A stretch of 64,000 nt of DNA, from the NCBI GenBank assembly GCA_026874595.1, contig CM049311.1, positions 74,530,953 to 74,594,952 on the forward strand. The letters run 5' to 3'. Under the pieces are notes generated by a model, which saw only the letters and a list, made by a program, of their open reading frames with translations, was not told where the DNA came from and made no database searches. Both the position numbers and the translations under genes were made by a program. Positions 34,921-49,734 of the stretch are shown one piece after another (position 1 is the first letter of the stretch; each line of letters begins with the position of its first letter). This DNA comes from Sipunculus nudus. Taxonomy: Eukaryota > Annelida > Sipuncula > Golfingiida > Sipunculidae.

Positions 34921-37900
34921 TAGTCCTGGACTAATGCAATCATTATTAACACCTCCATCTTTCATGACCACCTATGGGTGATCCTGCAGGTTTTCTAGTT
35001 AGCGTGATTTCACGTGTAGTTTGAACATACTACTTAGTTTGCTGAACATATGTAGTACATGACATTTATTAACTTTCACGAATATGGCTTGAAGATTATT
35101 CTGCCAGTAAAAAAGGTCTTTTCTTTTGTTCTTTATTTGATCTTATATTATATAGGGGTAAAGTCCCAGTTGGCTTGTATGTAAACAGCTGACGCTGGGG
35201 CACTGTTTAGTGACATTCAGTACTACAGCTGAGATTTTTCTTCAGCAAGGCTGTTGCTTAGGGCGCTGTGACGTCAATGGAAGGGGTCTCATCATGAACC
35301 AAGGTTAACTATAAGACGGCTCTGGTTTGTATTAATAAACTTAATGAGAATTTCAAATATTTTTCATGGTTTTTCTGTACAATAATTGGTATAATTTTTC
35401 ATATCTTTAAAATGTCTCCTGGTATTTGATTCTTACCTTTCGGGGAATGAATCATGAATAGCAGGATTCACTCCCAACTTAATTGACTACAAATCCAATG
35501 GAACAGAACTAATTCAACAATGTTTCTTATCTTGGTAACCGTTACATACCATCACTATACACATTAGTGGGTTTGAAAGCAGACCTACAACTAGGGCGTA
35601 ATGAGAAAGGGGTTAAAAAATAGCAGAGGAACCAGCAGATAACATTTTTTAGGGCGCTGGAGGAACAAAACCTGAAGTCAACCTTGAGGCAAAAAAGGTC
35701 CACATGAGGAGAGGATCTTCATTAATGGTGTCTCCGGCAGAGACAGCTACTCGCGGGTAGAGCTGCTGTCTGCACTTTATTCATGGACGTGGGTAGACGT
35801 ATCGTTTTGGCGTGGCGTGGAGCAAACGTCTTTTTCAGACACGAAAAGAAGCAAATGATGACCATGAACATGTACGAAGCCGGTCTCCCACCTATCGGTT
35901 TTTCGTCCGGTTTTTTGCAGACCCGAACATTCTGTAGGATCGGTAGATGTGAGTTTTGCCGGCCGGAATTTAAAAACATCAGACAGGAATAGTCGGCTGC
36001 AAAAATCCTTATCAATGTCAAAGATTTCCCGGCCGAATTTTTATCTGACCTGAAAATTCTGTAGATATGATGACGGAATCGAAAAGTCCGAATGATTTAC
36101 ATCATCGTTTCCTTCTTTTCATCATTCTTGACGCCAGTTCTGGAGACGAAATCAGAAGTGACCAAATTAAGTGACCGGATAATTTATAAGATTTCCTATT
36201 AACTTTACTCCCCACTTGTATGAATGGAATTAGAATATCATATCTTATCACAGCCTAGCATAATGAGTATGGACCATTTTAGTGTAATACCTTTATCAAC
36301 ATTTCAGCCATCCATTAGTTTTTTTTTTTTTTTTTTTGCTCTGTGTAAAATTGGAACATAGTTTCCTCACATATCCTTACATCTAAACAAAGTATTGTGT
36401 TCTCTCCGAATATGCCCTCTCTGGGAACACTCTTCTAATGCTGTACACAGACTAATGTTCTGAATAGCAGTTCTTGATATTCAACTAGCGAATGCGCTCA
36501 ACTGCGCATGTTGGCCCTTAAACTACCAGTTACATTTTACAGTTTCACACTTGGAAGTAAAGTCCACTGTATTTTCATAATATAGCAAAACAACGGTGAC
36601 GTACATACAATTTCTAAAATAAAACCTGATCTCGTGTTTGGCACCCACAGCATTTAATGATATATACTTCCAAATGCATCTGGAACCACTATATACTAAT
36701 ATATGCTGTTGTTATCTTTTATTTCGCGAGGGTATCAAATTGGCGATATTCGCGAAAAAGGAATTATCGTGAAAATGAAAATTTCGTGAAGAAGAGGTCA
36801 CATCGTTGAAGGCAGGTTGAAAGGTAAACGATTGATATTGAATATAAATAAAAACACACCCTTTATGTTAACAGATTGCTATTATAAATGATATATGATC
36901 GTGAAAATTATCTGATATTTATTAAAATGGGGCACTCGTCCAATTATTATAATTTTGAGCACATCATAATTCATTTAATAGTGGATAACTTTATGTACAA
37001 ACGTCGGCCTTTTTCAATATAAACTGAATTCTGGGACAACAGAAGGCCGAAAAATGGAACTTAATCGGAAATGCAAATATTGAGATGCACGTGTTCATCC
37101 AAACAACCCTCAGATTGATATAATATGAAACACTTACTTTCAATCAGCCAAAGTGTTACAGGTATACAGGAACTGCAAAAATGTGTATGATGGTTAGACT
37201 GATATACCTAGGCGAGAACGGATATTCGTCTTTTGTTTATTTTACCGAAACGTTCGAATCTGTTTTAACAATAATAGGGAATCCGATTAAACTGAATGAT
37301 AAAAAACGCACACATTTTAATTAAGATCCAATAATTACTGTTTTGACCTCTGTACCAATAAATGGGGGTCTGACAGAGCAGGTATCTGTAAACATACAGT
37401 GTATATGCATGTCAGCCTCGGCAACCCAGATTCAAAGGATCAGTTATTAACTGGATTAGTTTTGGGGGGAAATAGTCCGGTCGGAGAATTATAACCTTAT
37501 AGGTTTCTCAGGGGAGATGATCGAAGCAATACAAGTACACCCAGACAGGAACCCGACCAATAAAACCCGACGCACTTGGTTCTCTGAAACACCAAGGGGG
37601 AAAGTTTGTATGTTCGTTTGGTTTTGTTGAAATTGAAGATAAGGTCCATCTAGACCAGAGTTCATTATTCTCAACTGTCAATCAAGACGGCAATCTTCCT
37701 GTCAGGTTTCAACTGTTGATTCTGTCCTTCGATAAACAACGGAATGGTATCGATCTGTTAACGGTACCTGAACTCGGTCATAACTATCAGCAGGATGGAA
37801 AATTATATAACTACCTGACCTGCAAATGCAGATAAAAGTGTAATTAACAAATCTAGTCATAACGACTATATCCCTAATTGCTGCCATATTACCCATGGGA

Positions 37901-39151
37901 GCAACATGGATCTGCCCGCATGGCTTCTGATGGTATTACTTCCTGTGTTATTCAGGACAAATTAACAGGTCTATACGTCATATTAATAACTTGGAAAATA
38001 ATTTACCTTGAGAATGTAATCTTTTACACCTATACTTGCCTTTGGTGTCTATATGTTCCGTATAGTTAAACGTGGCATATATAATTTCACTTTTCTTTGT
38101 TTATCGAGGGTACATTTTTCGCGATATTACTATAAATTTAAATATTCTTCACGCACATCAATTGAAATAATTATATTAATTAATATATTCGCTAAAAATG
38201 TATTAACTTGACTGCAGTCTAATGGAACATCGAACGAGTAGAGATTAATGTTGATTACTGGCAGATAATTTTGAAAGATATAGGAGACCAATTATAATAT
38301 AAAATATTAATCTTTGATTTTCGGGTAACTTTCCAGATATATTATTATAGGTAATATCAATAGTTTATTTTTTTACATGCTTTCGATGATTGAGCCTTTT
38401 ATTCGCGAAGATTTTATGTTCGTCATAAGTTCTCTTTTGAGATTATTTTGTGCACATACCGCCTGAATATGACAGCTCTGACGCTGCATGATACATGTCA
38501 GAAAATATAAATATGTGGCATCATATTCCAAGTAACACTGGTCCTATAGACACAGACCCCTTCTCGTCCCCGTCGTGCCCCCGACGACCATTTTTCAAAG
38601 ACTTGTGAATTATACGAAAAGAATTTACACAAATAATACAAGTCGGTATGTACTGATGTTTTACCAACCTATTATTAGACCGCGGCCTTATTCTAATAAC
38701 ACATCCATATTTTTAAAGTGTCTAATGCATTACATCGCCTACCTCTCATTATTGTATGTACAATTTATCTAATCTGGGCATTTATCTTGGTATCACTCAC
38801 AATCAGAAGTGAAAAAAAGTTAATATACCGCTTTGATTTGATATTTTGTTATTGAATCATAATTAATAAATTGCACATACGACTGTTTTATTTTCAACAC
38901 CTTTTTTAAAATCCTTCATCGATAATCGATTCTTATATCAGATATGTGCCCTAAACATCGGTGGATCAGATCAACTTTCCTTGAAAAAAGGTCCTGGATC
39001 CGCGTCTGGATCCTTGGGGGAAATTTGACCGGGAAAAATTGTCTGAATGGGTTCAACATGTTAGGTCCCCATTTGTATCAAAATTGACTGTGAACTGTCA
39101 TAATGTTTTATTGTTATTGACACTGAATCATATTCTGTGATTTTAGAAGGA
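34921..39151. other. Intergenic sequence without recognised genes
   Basis: No coding region is supported. Notable items are a poly-T run near 36319 and repeated CCGGCCGAATTT and GACC(T/C)GAA(A/C)ATTCTGTAG words at 35920-36065. TTCGCGAA-type words (ATATTCGCGAAAA, TTATTCGCGAAG) lie around 36740 and 38400 and may be remnants of short dispersed repeats. Confidence 0.45.
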
Positions 39152-39590
39152 CACGGACTCGGACTTTGACTGGAGGGTTCTGGACCCGGACTTTGACTGG
39201 AGGGTTCTGGACTCGGACTTTGACTCGAGGGTTCTGGACTAAGACTTTGCTCGAGGGTTCTGGACTCGGACTTTGACTCGAGGTTTCTGGAGTCGGACTT
39301 TGACTCGAGGGTTCTGTATTCGGACTTTGACTCGAGGGTTCTGGACTCGGACTTTGACTCGAGGGTTCTGGACTCGGACTTTGACTCGAGGCTTCTGGAC
39401 TCGGACTTTGACTCGAGGCTTCTGGACTCGGACTTTGACTCGAGGGTTCTGGACTCGGACTTTGACTCGAGGCTTCTGGACTCGGACTTTGACTCGAGGG
39501 TTCTGGACTCGGACTTTGACTCGAGGGTTCTGGACTCGGACTTTGCCTCGAGGGTTCTGGACTCGGACTTTAGCTCGGACTCGAAGGTAA
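39152..39590. repeat. 27-bp minisatellite, about 16 copies
   Basis: The unit is GGACTCGGACTTTGACTCGAGGGTTCT with little divergence. Variants include TTCTGTATT and GGTTTCTGGAGT. The period is nine codons, giving open frames on both strands (RVKVRVQNP on -, TRGFWTRTL on +) that are repeat artefacts. Loosely similar GGACTCGAGT sequences continue at about 39845-39960, suggesting the array was once longer or seeded from that sequence. Confidence 0.9.
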
Positions 39591-40054
39591 AGACTCGTGA
39601 CCACCATCAGGCAGGATCCATCTCGAGTCCTGTAGAAAAGAAAACTATATCACAAGTTATATAAAGACTGTGCACATGGGTGAACTACCAACAGAATAAA
39701 ACAAGTAAGACTATACATACCAAGTTTTAGCTCTGCATCAGGAGGGAAACGTAAATAAACTTTCAAGTAAAGGGCAATTATTAACTAACATTGATATGGT
39801 TATCTCAGATATATCTTAATAAGAAGAAGATTTCTATAATGGATTTGGACTCGAGTTCCAAATGGTTGGGACTCGACGGAAGTGGACTTGGATACGAACC
39901 ACAAGGATTCGGAAATGGAATCGGACTCGAGTGGCTTATATTCTGACTTGCACTCGGAAGGATTGTGTGGACTCGATTACATCACTCATGTGGAGCCACC
40001 CATACTGCCTTCAGTGTCATTATTCTATGGAGATACCTGTACTGATTTTAGTAT

Positions 40055-40056
<2 letters not shown>

Positions 40057-40112
<56 letters not shown>
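40057..40112. repeat. (TA)n microsatellite
   Basis: About 28 uninterrupted TA units. Confidence 0.95.
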
Positions 40113-40114
<2 letters not shown>

Positions 40115-40169
40115 AAAGGAAAGCTTAACAGATACATCGATATAAAAAGAAACAGAAATATCCAGGTAT

Positions 40170-40199
40170 GTGTATATATATAAATATATAAATATATAA

Positions 40200-40250
<51 letters not shown>

Positions 40251-40256
40251 TATATC
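40170..40256. repeat. Interrupted (TA)n microsatellite
   Basis: TA units with TAAA interruptions, then a long pure TA stretch, 60 bases downstream of another TA tract. Confidence 0.9.
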
Positions 40257-40864
40257 TACATATTCGCTTCCCGATAATTTTTTGCACCTACATTTTGAAA
40301 AAGAATTAATGTGATTCCTGGCTTCCTCTGTGTATATATTAATGATCTAATGGTAATTCTGGTTATGAAAAAAATAATATAAGGCCTCCGTGAAGGATGC
40401 ATTAATTTGTTTATCAGCAACATGTTTGTAAACACAGCAATGTTGACAAACACAAAAAAACATGTAACCGTAGGTGGTAGGTTGCATGTATATATACAGA
40501 GGTACAAAGGTCACTTGTTGCAAAACGCCATTTGCAAAGCTCCGGCTTACCTGACTTGCCACCAGATGCCCTTGTTGAATTTATTTTTTATTATTTTTGC
40601 GGGCCATCACATATTATAAACACGTTGATATAAACAAACAAAGCAGCCAGTGTGCAGAGATATCCATGTTCTCTGGCCTATTTTTATAAAAGCTCCAAGG
40701 GATTACCTTTAAGTTATAAAGGGTAGATAGGTGATTGGCACCTTTAAAGCTGATACCCGAAACACCCAAAAGGGCAGACTTTGCGTCACATTTATTAATT
40801 AATACACTCTACGTTTCATCTAATAAACAACAGCCACGAACTGTCCCTCTTTCTGTCTCTCTAT

Positions 40865-40868
<4 letters not shown>

Positions 40869-40903
<35 letters not shown>

Positions 40904-40990
40904 CTATAGCTATCTACCTATAGCTCTTTACCGAGCTGGCTAAGCCAACTAGCTGTCTATCTATTTATCTATCTATCTATCTATCTAATC
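40869..40990. repeat. (CT)n and (CTAT)n microsatellites
   Basis: About 16 CT units at 40869-40901, then CTATAGCT-type spacer sequence, then about eight CTAT units at 40956-40988. Confidence 0.9.
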
Positions 40991-42912
40991 TATTAAAGAT
41001 ACACAAATATACATATATATATATAAGTTGATGTTGACTTTATCATAAATACGCTGGCTTTAACCGACACGTCCCGTCCGTTTCCTTTACAGCTATGCCC
41101 CGTTGTGTTATTGCTACTTTGTTTTATTTTAAGGTTTTAGTATTAATAAGGAATCAGAGGAGAAATATTGGCCATGACGTAATGAAACAGGCATAAGATA
41201 TACATCTATTTATAAAGAAATATTAATTTAAAATATTAGAAAAATTGATCACTTCCCGTGGATTAAATTTTGTCATTATTTGTGCATGGCTTATTATTGT
41301 TGCCCATAAGAATGATGGGAACAACAAAGAAGAGAAAAAAACGGAAAATTATATAAAGGTCACGGCCTTCAGATGAATATGCCTCAGAGTATGATCGAAA
41401 TTAATACGATAAATCATAGCATATACAGAAAGGAAGTTAATTTCATACATATATACAGTTGTATTTGAAAACGTGACGGAAATGCTCCTTTTTTGTTCAT
41501 TGACAAGTAATTTAGCAGCTTGTCTATAACCATTTTGATTAAATTTACTATTGAAAAATTATAGTTGAAATTTTGCGTACTTTTCGTTGTTTTTATTTGG
41601 AAGGAATCGTGTCGGAAAAGTGAATGAGTAAGATTATTTAAAGTAGAATAAAGAAAATAATTCATTTTATCTCTATTGACATATTTCATTTGTCTAATAT
41701 GATATGAACATATAGAGTATTTATAAACAATTATATAATATTTTCTATAAGTACTTAACATTTAATGGATCTATAGTTACTAAAGGGAGAAGAACAATCG
41801 TGATATCAACTTTATGACTTAAACAGGCATAAGAAACAGATTTTGCCAAATTCCTTCAAAATTAAAAAAAAAAAAACTTGATGGATATAATTTTATGAAT
41901 ACATGTTTGTATAAGATCTTATTCTATTTATCATATCAATTTGTTTCGTACTATATAGATACTCATAAACCCCTTAAATTCATATTGATTCAGAATTACT
42001 TGTTACATTATTATTTACTATTAATTTGGCTCGAATTATGTCAAATTATGCATATAATCATTTTATTTTCCATTGAATTTTAAACTGAATTCAAAAGGAA
42101 ATATAATGTTTTAACTTAAATTACTAAAGAAATGTCAAAACTGCAATAACATGCATCTTAATTATACCCCTTGGACCACTATACTTCAGATAAGTTTTGT
42201 ACACTGGAGTTTCAACAGGTTTCCAATTTAAACTACAAGTGATATAGATAATCAGTAAAATTTATTTAAAAAAAACTTTTTCAAATCAGGTATACACACA
42301 GTCATTTTGAAGATGGGGTCAATAATATTATTAGATTAAAAATTAAAGCCTCTCAACTTTTATTTTTATGCTGAAATTTATCACATGATCATATAAACAA
42401 AGAAACTAAAACGTATCAACAGTCTGACAAAAAATCTAAATTTTACATTTAATTATAACTTGTTTGTATATATGGAAACCGTAAATCGGAGGGGGAGGGG
42501 ACCACTAAATCAACAGTACTAACAAGAAGGATGTGCCGTAGTCAAAGTCGGGGAAAAAAATGAGTTTATATTTATGCTAGGAACTAACACATTCTTAGCT
42601 AATATCTGGTTTATAGTTAAATCTAAACAAATTATAGTTGTATTCTCGGAAAAGGCTTTAAAAAAAGTAAAAGTAAAATTTCCTGATGTTTTGACAGGAA
42701 ACCAAATGTAAGGGTCTTAAATTTCTATAAATTATGCAATATTGACGTAATTTCATACATGTACATAGGAAATATAACGAGGAAAATTTTTTTGCCAAAT
42801 ATGAACAAACCAACACCAGTGATTTTGATTTCAGGCAGTCTTGAAGTGTAACAATATGTTTTTCAATGGAAAGTGGAGGTTTTCCTTAACTTTTCCTTAA
42901 GTACCCCCAAGT

Positions 42913-43027
42913 CAATAACGCCCTGGAAAAATAGCCCCCTCCCCGAACAAATACCCCTATGGTATAAAATATACATTTTAAAGATTACTGATAGTACGCA
43001 TTATTCTTAATCACATATATGAACTAT

Positions 43028-43073
<46 letters not shown>

Positions 43074-43157
43074 TTTATTTTGTACAATCTATACTTAAAA
43101 TGTATATTTCATAACATTGGGTAATGGTGCGGATGGTAATTGTCCAGGGTGTTATTG
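42913..43157. mobile_element. Palindromic MITE-like element around a TA tract
   Basis: CAATAACGCCCTGGA at 42913-42927 is the near-exact inverse of TCCAGGGTGTTATTG at 43143-43157. Further in, TATAAAATATACATTTTAA on the left is the inverse of TTAAAATGTATATTTCATA on the right. The centre is a (TA)n tract at 43030-43072. No coding capacity and no certain target duplication were seen. TTATTGTCCGGGGTG repeats just outside the right end, after a poly-G run. Confidence 0.5.
43030..43072. repeat. (TA)n microsatellite
   Basis: About 21 TA units at the centre of the palindromic element. Confidence 0.95.
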
Positions 43158-46100
43158 TCTCGGCGGGGGGGGGGGGTTATTGTCCGGGGTGTATAGTTGT
43201 CACAGAGCCGATACACCTAAATGTTAAATGGACATGAGAAGTAGATGGTTTTATTTTATATAACAGGTCTGGCTTTGGATTAATTATCTGTATACACCTT
43301 TACATACCCCCACGTTTAAGTGTATGGAGAGAGCTTCAATGTACGCGGCAGGTATATATGCCACAATGAGTTGTAAAGCGGTAGTATTAAATAATGGACT
43401 ATAGCATCGTGATTTAAAAGAGGCAATCTGGAATATTATCATGGAATCCTTTTGCAGGGAAGAGCAGTATACAGCTTTGTAATCAGTAGTGGGGATAATC
43501 GCAAGACCTACCTGTAACCATGGATAACGGATTAAGACTATATATATATGACGCAGACCAACATTCAGGTGCGACCTTCACATTTCAGCTGAAAAACACC
43601 AAAGGTATTCTCTTTAAAACGGCAACAGAATTTAAGCCCTGCAGTTAAAGAAGATGATATATTCCAATTCGCCGGTTTATTTATTGTCTGTTGGTTTGCT
43701 TGAGCGCAAAAGCACCAGTGTACCAGTCACCTACATTTACCTGAGACTTGGCCTCATATTACTATTTAAGACAATAAATGATTATCACAGATGTCTCATA
43801 GTAATGCCACCGGCTCAGCTTATTCATTGTTCGGCAATCTTTTGATGTGGATCTCTTAGACTGTACGAGAGGACGGGAGGCCCGAGGTGACGGCGTGTTA
43901 TAAGACTCAAGTTGGTTATTAACGATACTTAAAAGGGTAGTCCTAGGAGGAAAGACTTACTAACAATGCAAACACCATCACACAATGCAAATATTACACA
44001 TTTTTTACCCGTCTCCAATATGAAACGATTGTTAATTCTATTACCCACGCAAGTTATATTCGTGTAAAATAATGTGTAAAGTCCAGTCTAACAGCTACAG
44101 TGATCTGAAATGAATATTAAGGAAATACTGTATGTATTTTGACGTCATTAGGTAAACGCGAGTGTTTTCAAGCAACTGGGGTACAAAAGGAGATCTTTCC
44201 TCCAGATCTTGTCTCCGGTTACATTTAAAAAAATCATGCTCAAACTATTTTCCAAATGCCAGGGTTCTTTGTAATATAGACAAGGTTCTTTTCGTAATAA
44301 AGGGTTCTTTGAAGAGCTTGTTTTAGTCTCTTTCTGTTTAAAACACTTATTTATGCAGTATCTAATGTTAAACGTATACATACGTTCACTGCTGGTTTTA
44401 CTAGTGTCTTGCATAATAGAAATAGAGAGAATCAATTAAACCCATCTAGGGAAGCCTATTTGTACATCATGTTTTGTATATAAGAAAAACATATAACGAA
44501 GCTATATGTGTATTTTAATCTTATCATGGAAAGAATAGGAAGATTAATCAACTTGACAATAAAGGAATAATTCAAAGAACTAAGGATATATATTAAGCTG
44601 CAGCTAAGTCCAATTTAAGGGGCGGCAGTGTCTCTCAATGATCAGGATATCATGGAGTGCCAAACCCTAGCTTAGACACGGCTCTAGGGTCGAGCTGGCT
44701 TGTAAACAAATTCATGACACCCTATGACACCATTATCTATATACTTAAATAATTATTGGAAGTACATGTAGTACATAAATAGACAAGATGATAGTTTCCA
44801 AAATATAGTAATATAGTTACCTAAATAGCTCATAGGCGTTAATAGAAGACCCATGGTAATCACACAATAAAAATATCAAGACGGTGTGTATGAGAGAATT
44901 TTAAAAAATGTCATTTATATAGCACGCCACACTGATCAAATAATAAGGTACAATATTCTGTGATACCAATATTGAAACGCCAGACAATCCGGAAAAGCTC
45001 AGTCCCTGACTAGGAAGCTGTGAATCATAATTTTGTGCTCTTTATTGGGGCAAACATGCCCTCTTGTAGTATAATCTCGCATACAGTCAGAGGTTTAAAA
45101 TCCTCGCCTCGCTGGCGCCTCTGGCCCGTGCCAACTTCTATTGCGTTTCTTCCAAGGGACAAACATCCCCAGCCGACAGATTGAAGTGGATCACGCACCA
45201 GGGTCTCTGGTCTCAAAGGAACTGTTAACCGCAAATAACACATATGTTAAAAAGACATGAAATATAGGGTTGTCTCCTTCAAATGTTATTATATTTTCAG
45301 ATATTTTCTTAAAAATCGTATGCCTACTATTGTACAAGTGTGGAAAAAGCTTGCACCGTGCGCGATCAGTTGCACAAAATATAAACATGGCGCGCACGCC
45401 ACCTGATGGCCATACTTCGCAACTTCACCGGTCAAGTTTTACAAGCTCTTTTTATTTTGTTTTTCTTCTAGTTTAAGAGTTCACGCAAGCGCAAGAAGGA
45501 TTCTCTGGTCACGCGAGAGTTTGTGGTCCACGTGGACTGCGTGTACTCGAACACACTTTCATAACAATGGATAAAACAGGTGAACTGGAGACACAAGTCC
45601 GTGTGGCAGTGTGGTTTTGATGGGGAAACTTTGTTATTCAGACAAATTAAACATAAAAGTGCAAATTTTATGTACCTTTAAGAGATATGCTCAACCTGGC
45701 AATCAGGCTTGGATCAAAGTGTACTAAAGAAGATAACAAGTACAGGAGCAAGTATAGCAATTGTTCAGTGTACATGTGATTAAGTACAAGTACAGGGGTC
45801 TGTATTTGTGTACATGGAGTTTTTATTTAATCTCATTAAATGAACCAAATTTACAAAAATTAAAAAATATATTTATTTCTATGAAACGTTATTACTATTG
45901 TATCTTGTGAGTGATTTGTCTTGGTATGTGAGTCTCTCCTAGAACTATGACGCACAGTACATCCAGCATGGGCTCTTGCTAATTTTAGAAGATTGATGGC
46001 TGCATGTTTTTGCTTAAAAAAAGTAAAGGACAAGCTCTAAACAAGCTGTACATGTGCTTCCAAGTACAAGTACATATAACTGACCCAAGTCTGTTGCCAC

Positions 46101-47290
46101 CTAGTTCTTCCAAAAACTTAATATGCGTTTACGCTCTGTCGTATTCATTGGTATTTACTTGTATATATATATACGGACAGAAAGGGCCGCTTGTTTTGTC
46201 TTCTTTCTGCTGGTGAAAGCACATAACTTGAAATCCATGACGTAACGTGGTTCTCAGATGTCAATTCATCCTTCCACTGTTACAGGGAAAGCGAATTAAG
46301 GTTTATAGGAAAGTTATTGCTTTTACAAATAACATTTTAGCAAAATTATAGTGAACATAATGAAACTCGCTATTCTCTTTCCGTTGCAGACAATTGAAAC
46401 CTTACGCTTAAGATTTGTCCTAAAAGCTTTGACCTGATTTTCACCTGTAATTTTACACCTGTGCGTCCTAGCGACCATATTGAAAATACTCATGTCATTT
46501 ATCAATCCAGTTCTTTAGAAACCAGATGCGAGCTGCCCTTTTAGCATTTAAAGGAAGGGATTCCATTATTTCGATTGCGATTTCTTTCATCATTAAAGCA
46601 AGCTATTTACCTACGTTTCTGTAGAATTTATGTGATTTCTGGCTTAATCTCTGTACATGTTGATAAACTCTAGGGAATTCCTGTTAAGAAACGCTTCTGG
46701 GATGAAATTATGAGATTGTTTATCTACAAGGAGTTGACAAACAGAAAACAAGTGTAATGTTAGGTAATTGGTTCATTATATGCGCATGCTGAAAGATCAT
46801 TATTTGCAAAAAAATTGGCAATTCGATGTTCCTTTTTAATGGGTTTGGATTTTAACCAGTCCCCCTATTGTTATAAACATATGGATATAAACAAAACGAA
46901 AAGAATGTGTGAGATGGGACTTGGTTTTTCTGGCTTTTTATTTTTTATTAAAGGGTCATTATGGGTCAGATATCGGAATAGGACCCTTTAAGCAGGCCGC
47001 ACACAGAGCGGATTCATCTGAACCGGACCAGACCGGACAGAGAACACATTTCTCGCTTATACCACGCACCTACCAAGTTTATACCCGGGTGTAACCTGAA
47101 GCGACCTAAGTTTGACTATTGCTGTACAACAAGATAAGATAAATAAAAGTGTACACATAATATCCAAGTGTAACCGTTACACTCTTTAACTAAGATAAAA
47201 AATGTAAATCAAAGTTATATAAATAATATCAATGAATAATGAAAGGAAAAATATGAATTAGCTGCCAACCATTTGATGCCGAGGGAGATG

Positions 47291-47291
<1 letters not shown>

Positions 47292-47358
<67 letters not shown>
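47292..47358. repeat. (TA)n microsatellite
   Basis: About 33 TA units. Confidence 0.95.
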
Positions 47359-47361
<3 letters not shown>

Positions 47362-48952
47362 GGCACACATATATACATCTCTTTTACACCAACCTTTATC
47401 CATTAATACATTGTAGGGTTTTCTTAATAAAGCTTCTGACAATATGATGTAATGTTTGAGTGGCTTTGGCAGGGTATAATGAGGAAACTTTAAATTTGAT
47501 AAAGCCAAATGGAGCATTGGGAGCATATCGGGAATGTATAAAGAATACCAAATCCTTAGAAGGACTGAAACCAACTAAAATGTCCCTGCATGTGTCCCTA
47601 TATTCTAACAATAACCATGTTTACATACGTTATTTTTACACATTCTTGAACTTCCTGAGTATAGAATATGGTGGTGATATATGACATATGACCTGATCAT
47701 TTATGTATAGCCGACTATTCACTAGACATAATATAAACATAATCAATTTATATTTCAGATGTATACTTAAATATATATATTCAATAAATGTGTAAGAACC
47801 TGCGATATGGTCCCCTGTTGTTTGTTACATTGCCTTGTATATAAAGTGTTGGGTGTAAAATTATTTACCTGTGCTGTTATTAATATTATAAACTTTTCCA
47901 TTGATCGTCTGTCTACAGTTGTTTTCTGTCTGTCACAACTTGGCATTGAAACAACAAAAGTATGCTCTTTAAATTGATGTAAAAATTGAAAATTAATCCA
48001 ACGCTTTTATAAATATCTTATATCCATTAATCCTGAAATGATACTACCCAAAGCGCAGAAAAAATACATATATTGTTATACGATATATCTTTAAAGTAAG
48101 GCGTGATCGCTATTTAGATGATACTGCATAAAAACCATTTATCCGAACAAATGTTTTATTTTAAGAGTCCCATCCTCTCCGGGTATCAGATGGTTCGCTC
48201 CTTCCAGAAATATAACAGAATGTTTGTAAAGTCATGTCTGAGCCATTTATAGGTGTATAGATTTGTGACCGATATACTCTAGGGCGTAAAAGTGGGATTT
48301 CGTGTATATAGTATATAGAACTGAACTTAGAGAAAAGCAAGGCTCAGGTCTATTTATCATAAAAAAAATTGGAGTATAAGGTTTATGGTTGCAAAGAAAA
48401 ACACCATCAACCCTCGAGTCAGCAATACATTTATGAGTGAGATGACACCAAATCATTTGTTTCCTGACCATAGAGTAAGTGTCTTTGACGTTAAAGCTAA
48501 GATTCATATATGCATGGAGTGTGGCATACAGGTTGAGAGGTTTCATATGTGCCAGCACGGCAACATGTGTATTTTCTATGTTAATCTGGGATAACATAAG
48601 GAACCGCCAAAAATCGCTACATGTAACGAATCGTTTTACCGGAAACGCCTTTAGCATAACGGATCCGCGCACATGGAATCTCTTATAAGCTGGGTTTGAT
48701 TCGGAGAAGGAGGGTAACCCAACTTGAGATAACTTTTTTTATAACCATACATGTATATACATATATCTTTTATTGACTTTGAAACACATTTCAAATATAT
48801 TACGAAAAGGTATAGGGTTTTTAAAAATAAGGTATTATGTTTTCCGTATGAGTTACTTCTAAATCAGGTTTAAATGTAAAATATTTTATAGTAAACTAAG
48901 AAATTGAACAAAAATGTTTTTTGAATTATTAATATATTTCATTTCCTAAATA

Positions 48953-49010
48953 TATATAATATATATATATAATATATATATATATAAATATATATTTATA
49001 TATATATATT
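48953..49010. repeat. Interrupted TA-rich repeat
   Basis: TATATAATATAT-type units with single-base interruptions, followed 40 bases later by poly-C. Confidence 0.8.
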
Positions 49011-49734
49011 CTCAAAATAGTAGTGGAGGGTAAACATCGACCTCAACCCCCCCCCCCCCCCGCTAGCTGTCACCTTATAAATTTCAGTCAATATCGATAT
49101 TAAATGTTGGATCTGCATTCCCTGCATATGGAATTTTAGCATAATGCATCCCTGACACTATATATTTACGAAAGACAAGTTCTTGTCGAGGAGGTATCCA
49201 ACAAACCCGTCCCTGTGCGTACGGCGGTATAAACTCGAGGTCCCGAGTAAACGTCTCATTTCCTGACGGCGCCTTGCCACACAGCCACATGACGCGGATA
49301 TAAATGAATCGTATGGAGATCAAGATGAACTGCTGACCGCACTACATTTTTCTCTTTTTCTTTCCGTCAGAGAAATGTTTAAATGTTTTTATGTCTCTGT
49401 GTGTGTTTTTGTGGGTGACGCAGAAGCCTACTCCTTTCCTGATATTCCATAATTTTTTTTCAAGACAGCCTGTATCCATTTACTAAACATTCACGTCCGA
49501 TACATTTTCTCCCATGGCATTGGCCACGATATGTTTCTATATGACGGATCACACTGTGGCTCAGGTTTATATTATGATGTTATAGCGAGCAGCACATGTT
49601 AATTGCAATTTGAGACTAGACGACCTGAGGTCGAGCGGTTGCCGGAAACGATGTAGGAATAGTCGGATGAATGAGCAAGAAAGAAGAGGAAGAAAATGAG
49701 CCATTGCTTGTGAAGATAGGACCGATATTGTCAA

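Larger units (their letters stand above)
39591..42912. other. Intergenic, microsatellite-rich, no gene recognised
   Basis: Contains several simple repeats listed separately and otherwise AT-rich sequence. Open frames over the TA tracts encode only Ile-Tyr runs and are not genes. Confidence 0.5.
43158..49730. other. Intergenic sequence without recognised genes
   Basis: Short open frames occur but none shows a recognisable domain. A poly-G run lies near 43165, TA tracts at 47292-47358 and about 48955-49010, and poly-C near 49050. Confidence 0.45.

Noticed and set aside
39239-39607. Open frames on both strands (Arg/Val/Lys-rich and Thr/Arg/Trp-rich)
   Set aside because: Both are translations of the 27-bp minisatellite.
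48247-48672. 141-codon open frame on -
   Set aside because: No family similarity was recognised; its length is not remarkable for a 64-kb window.
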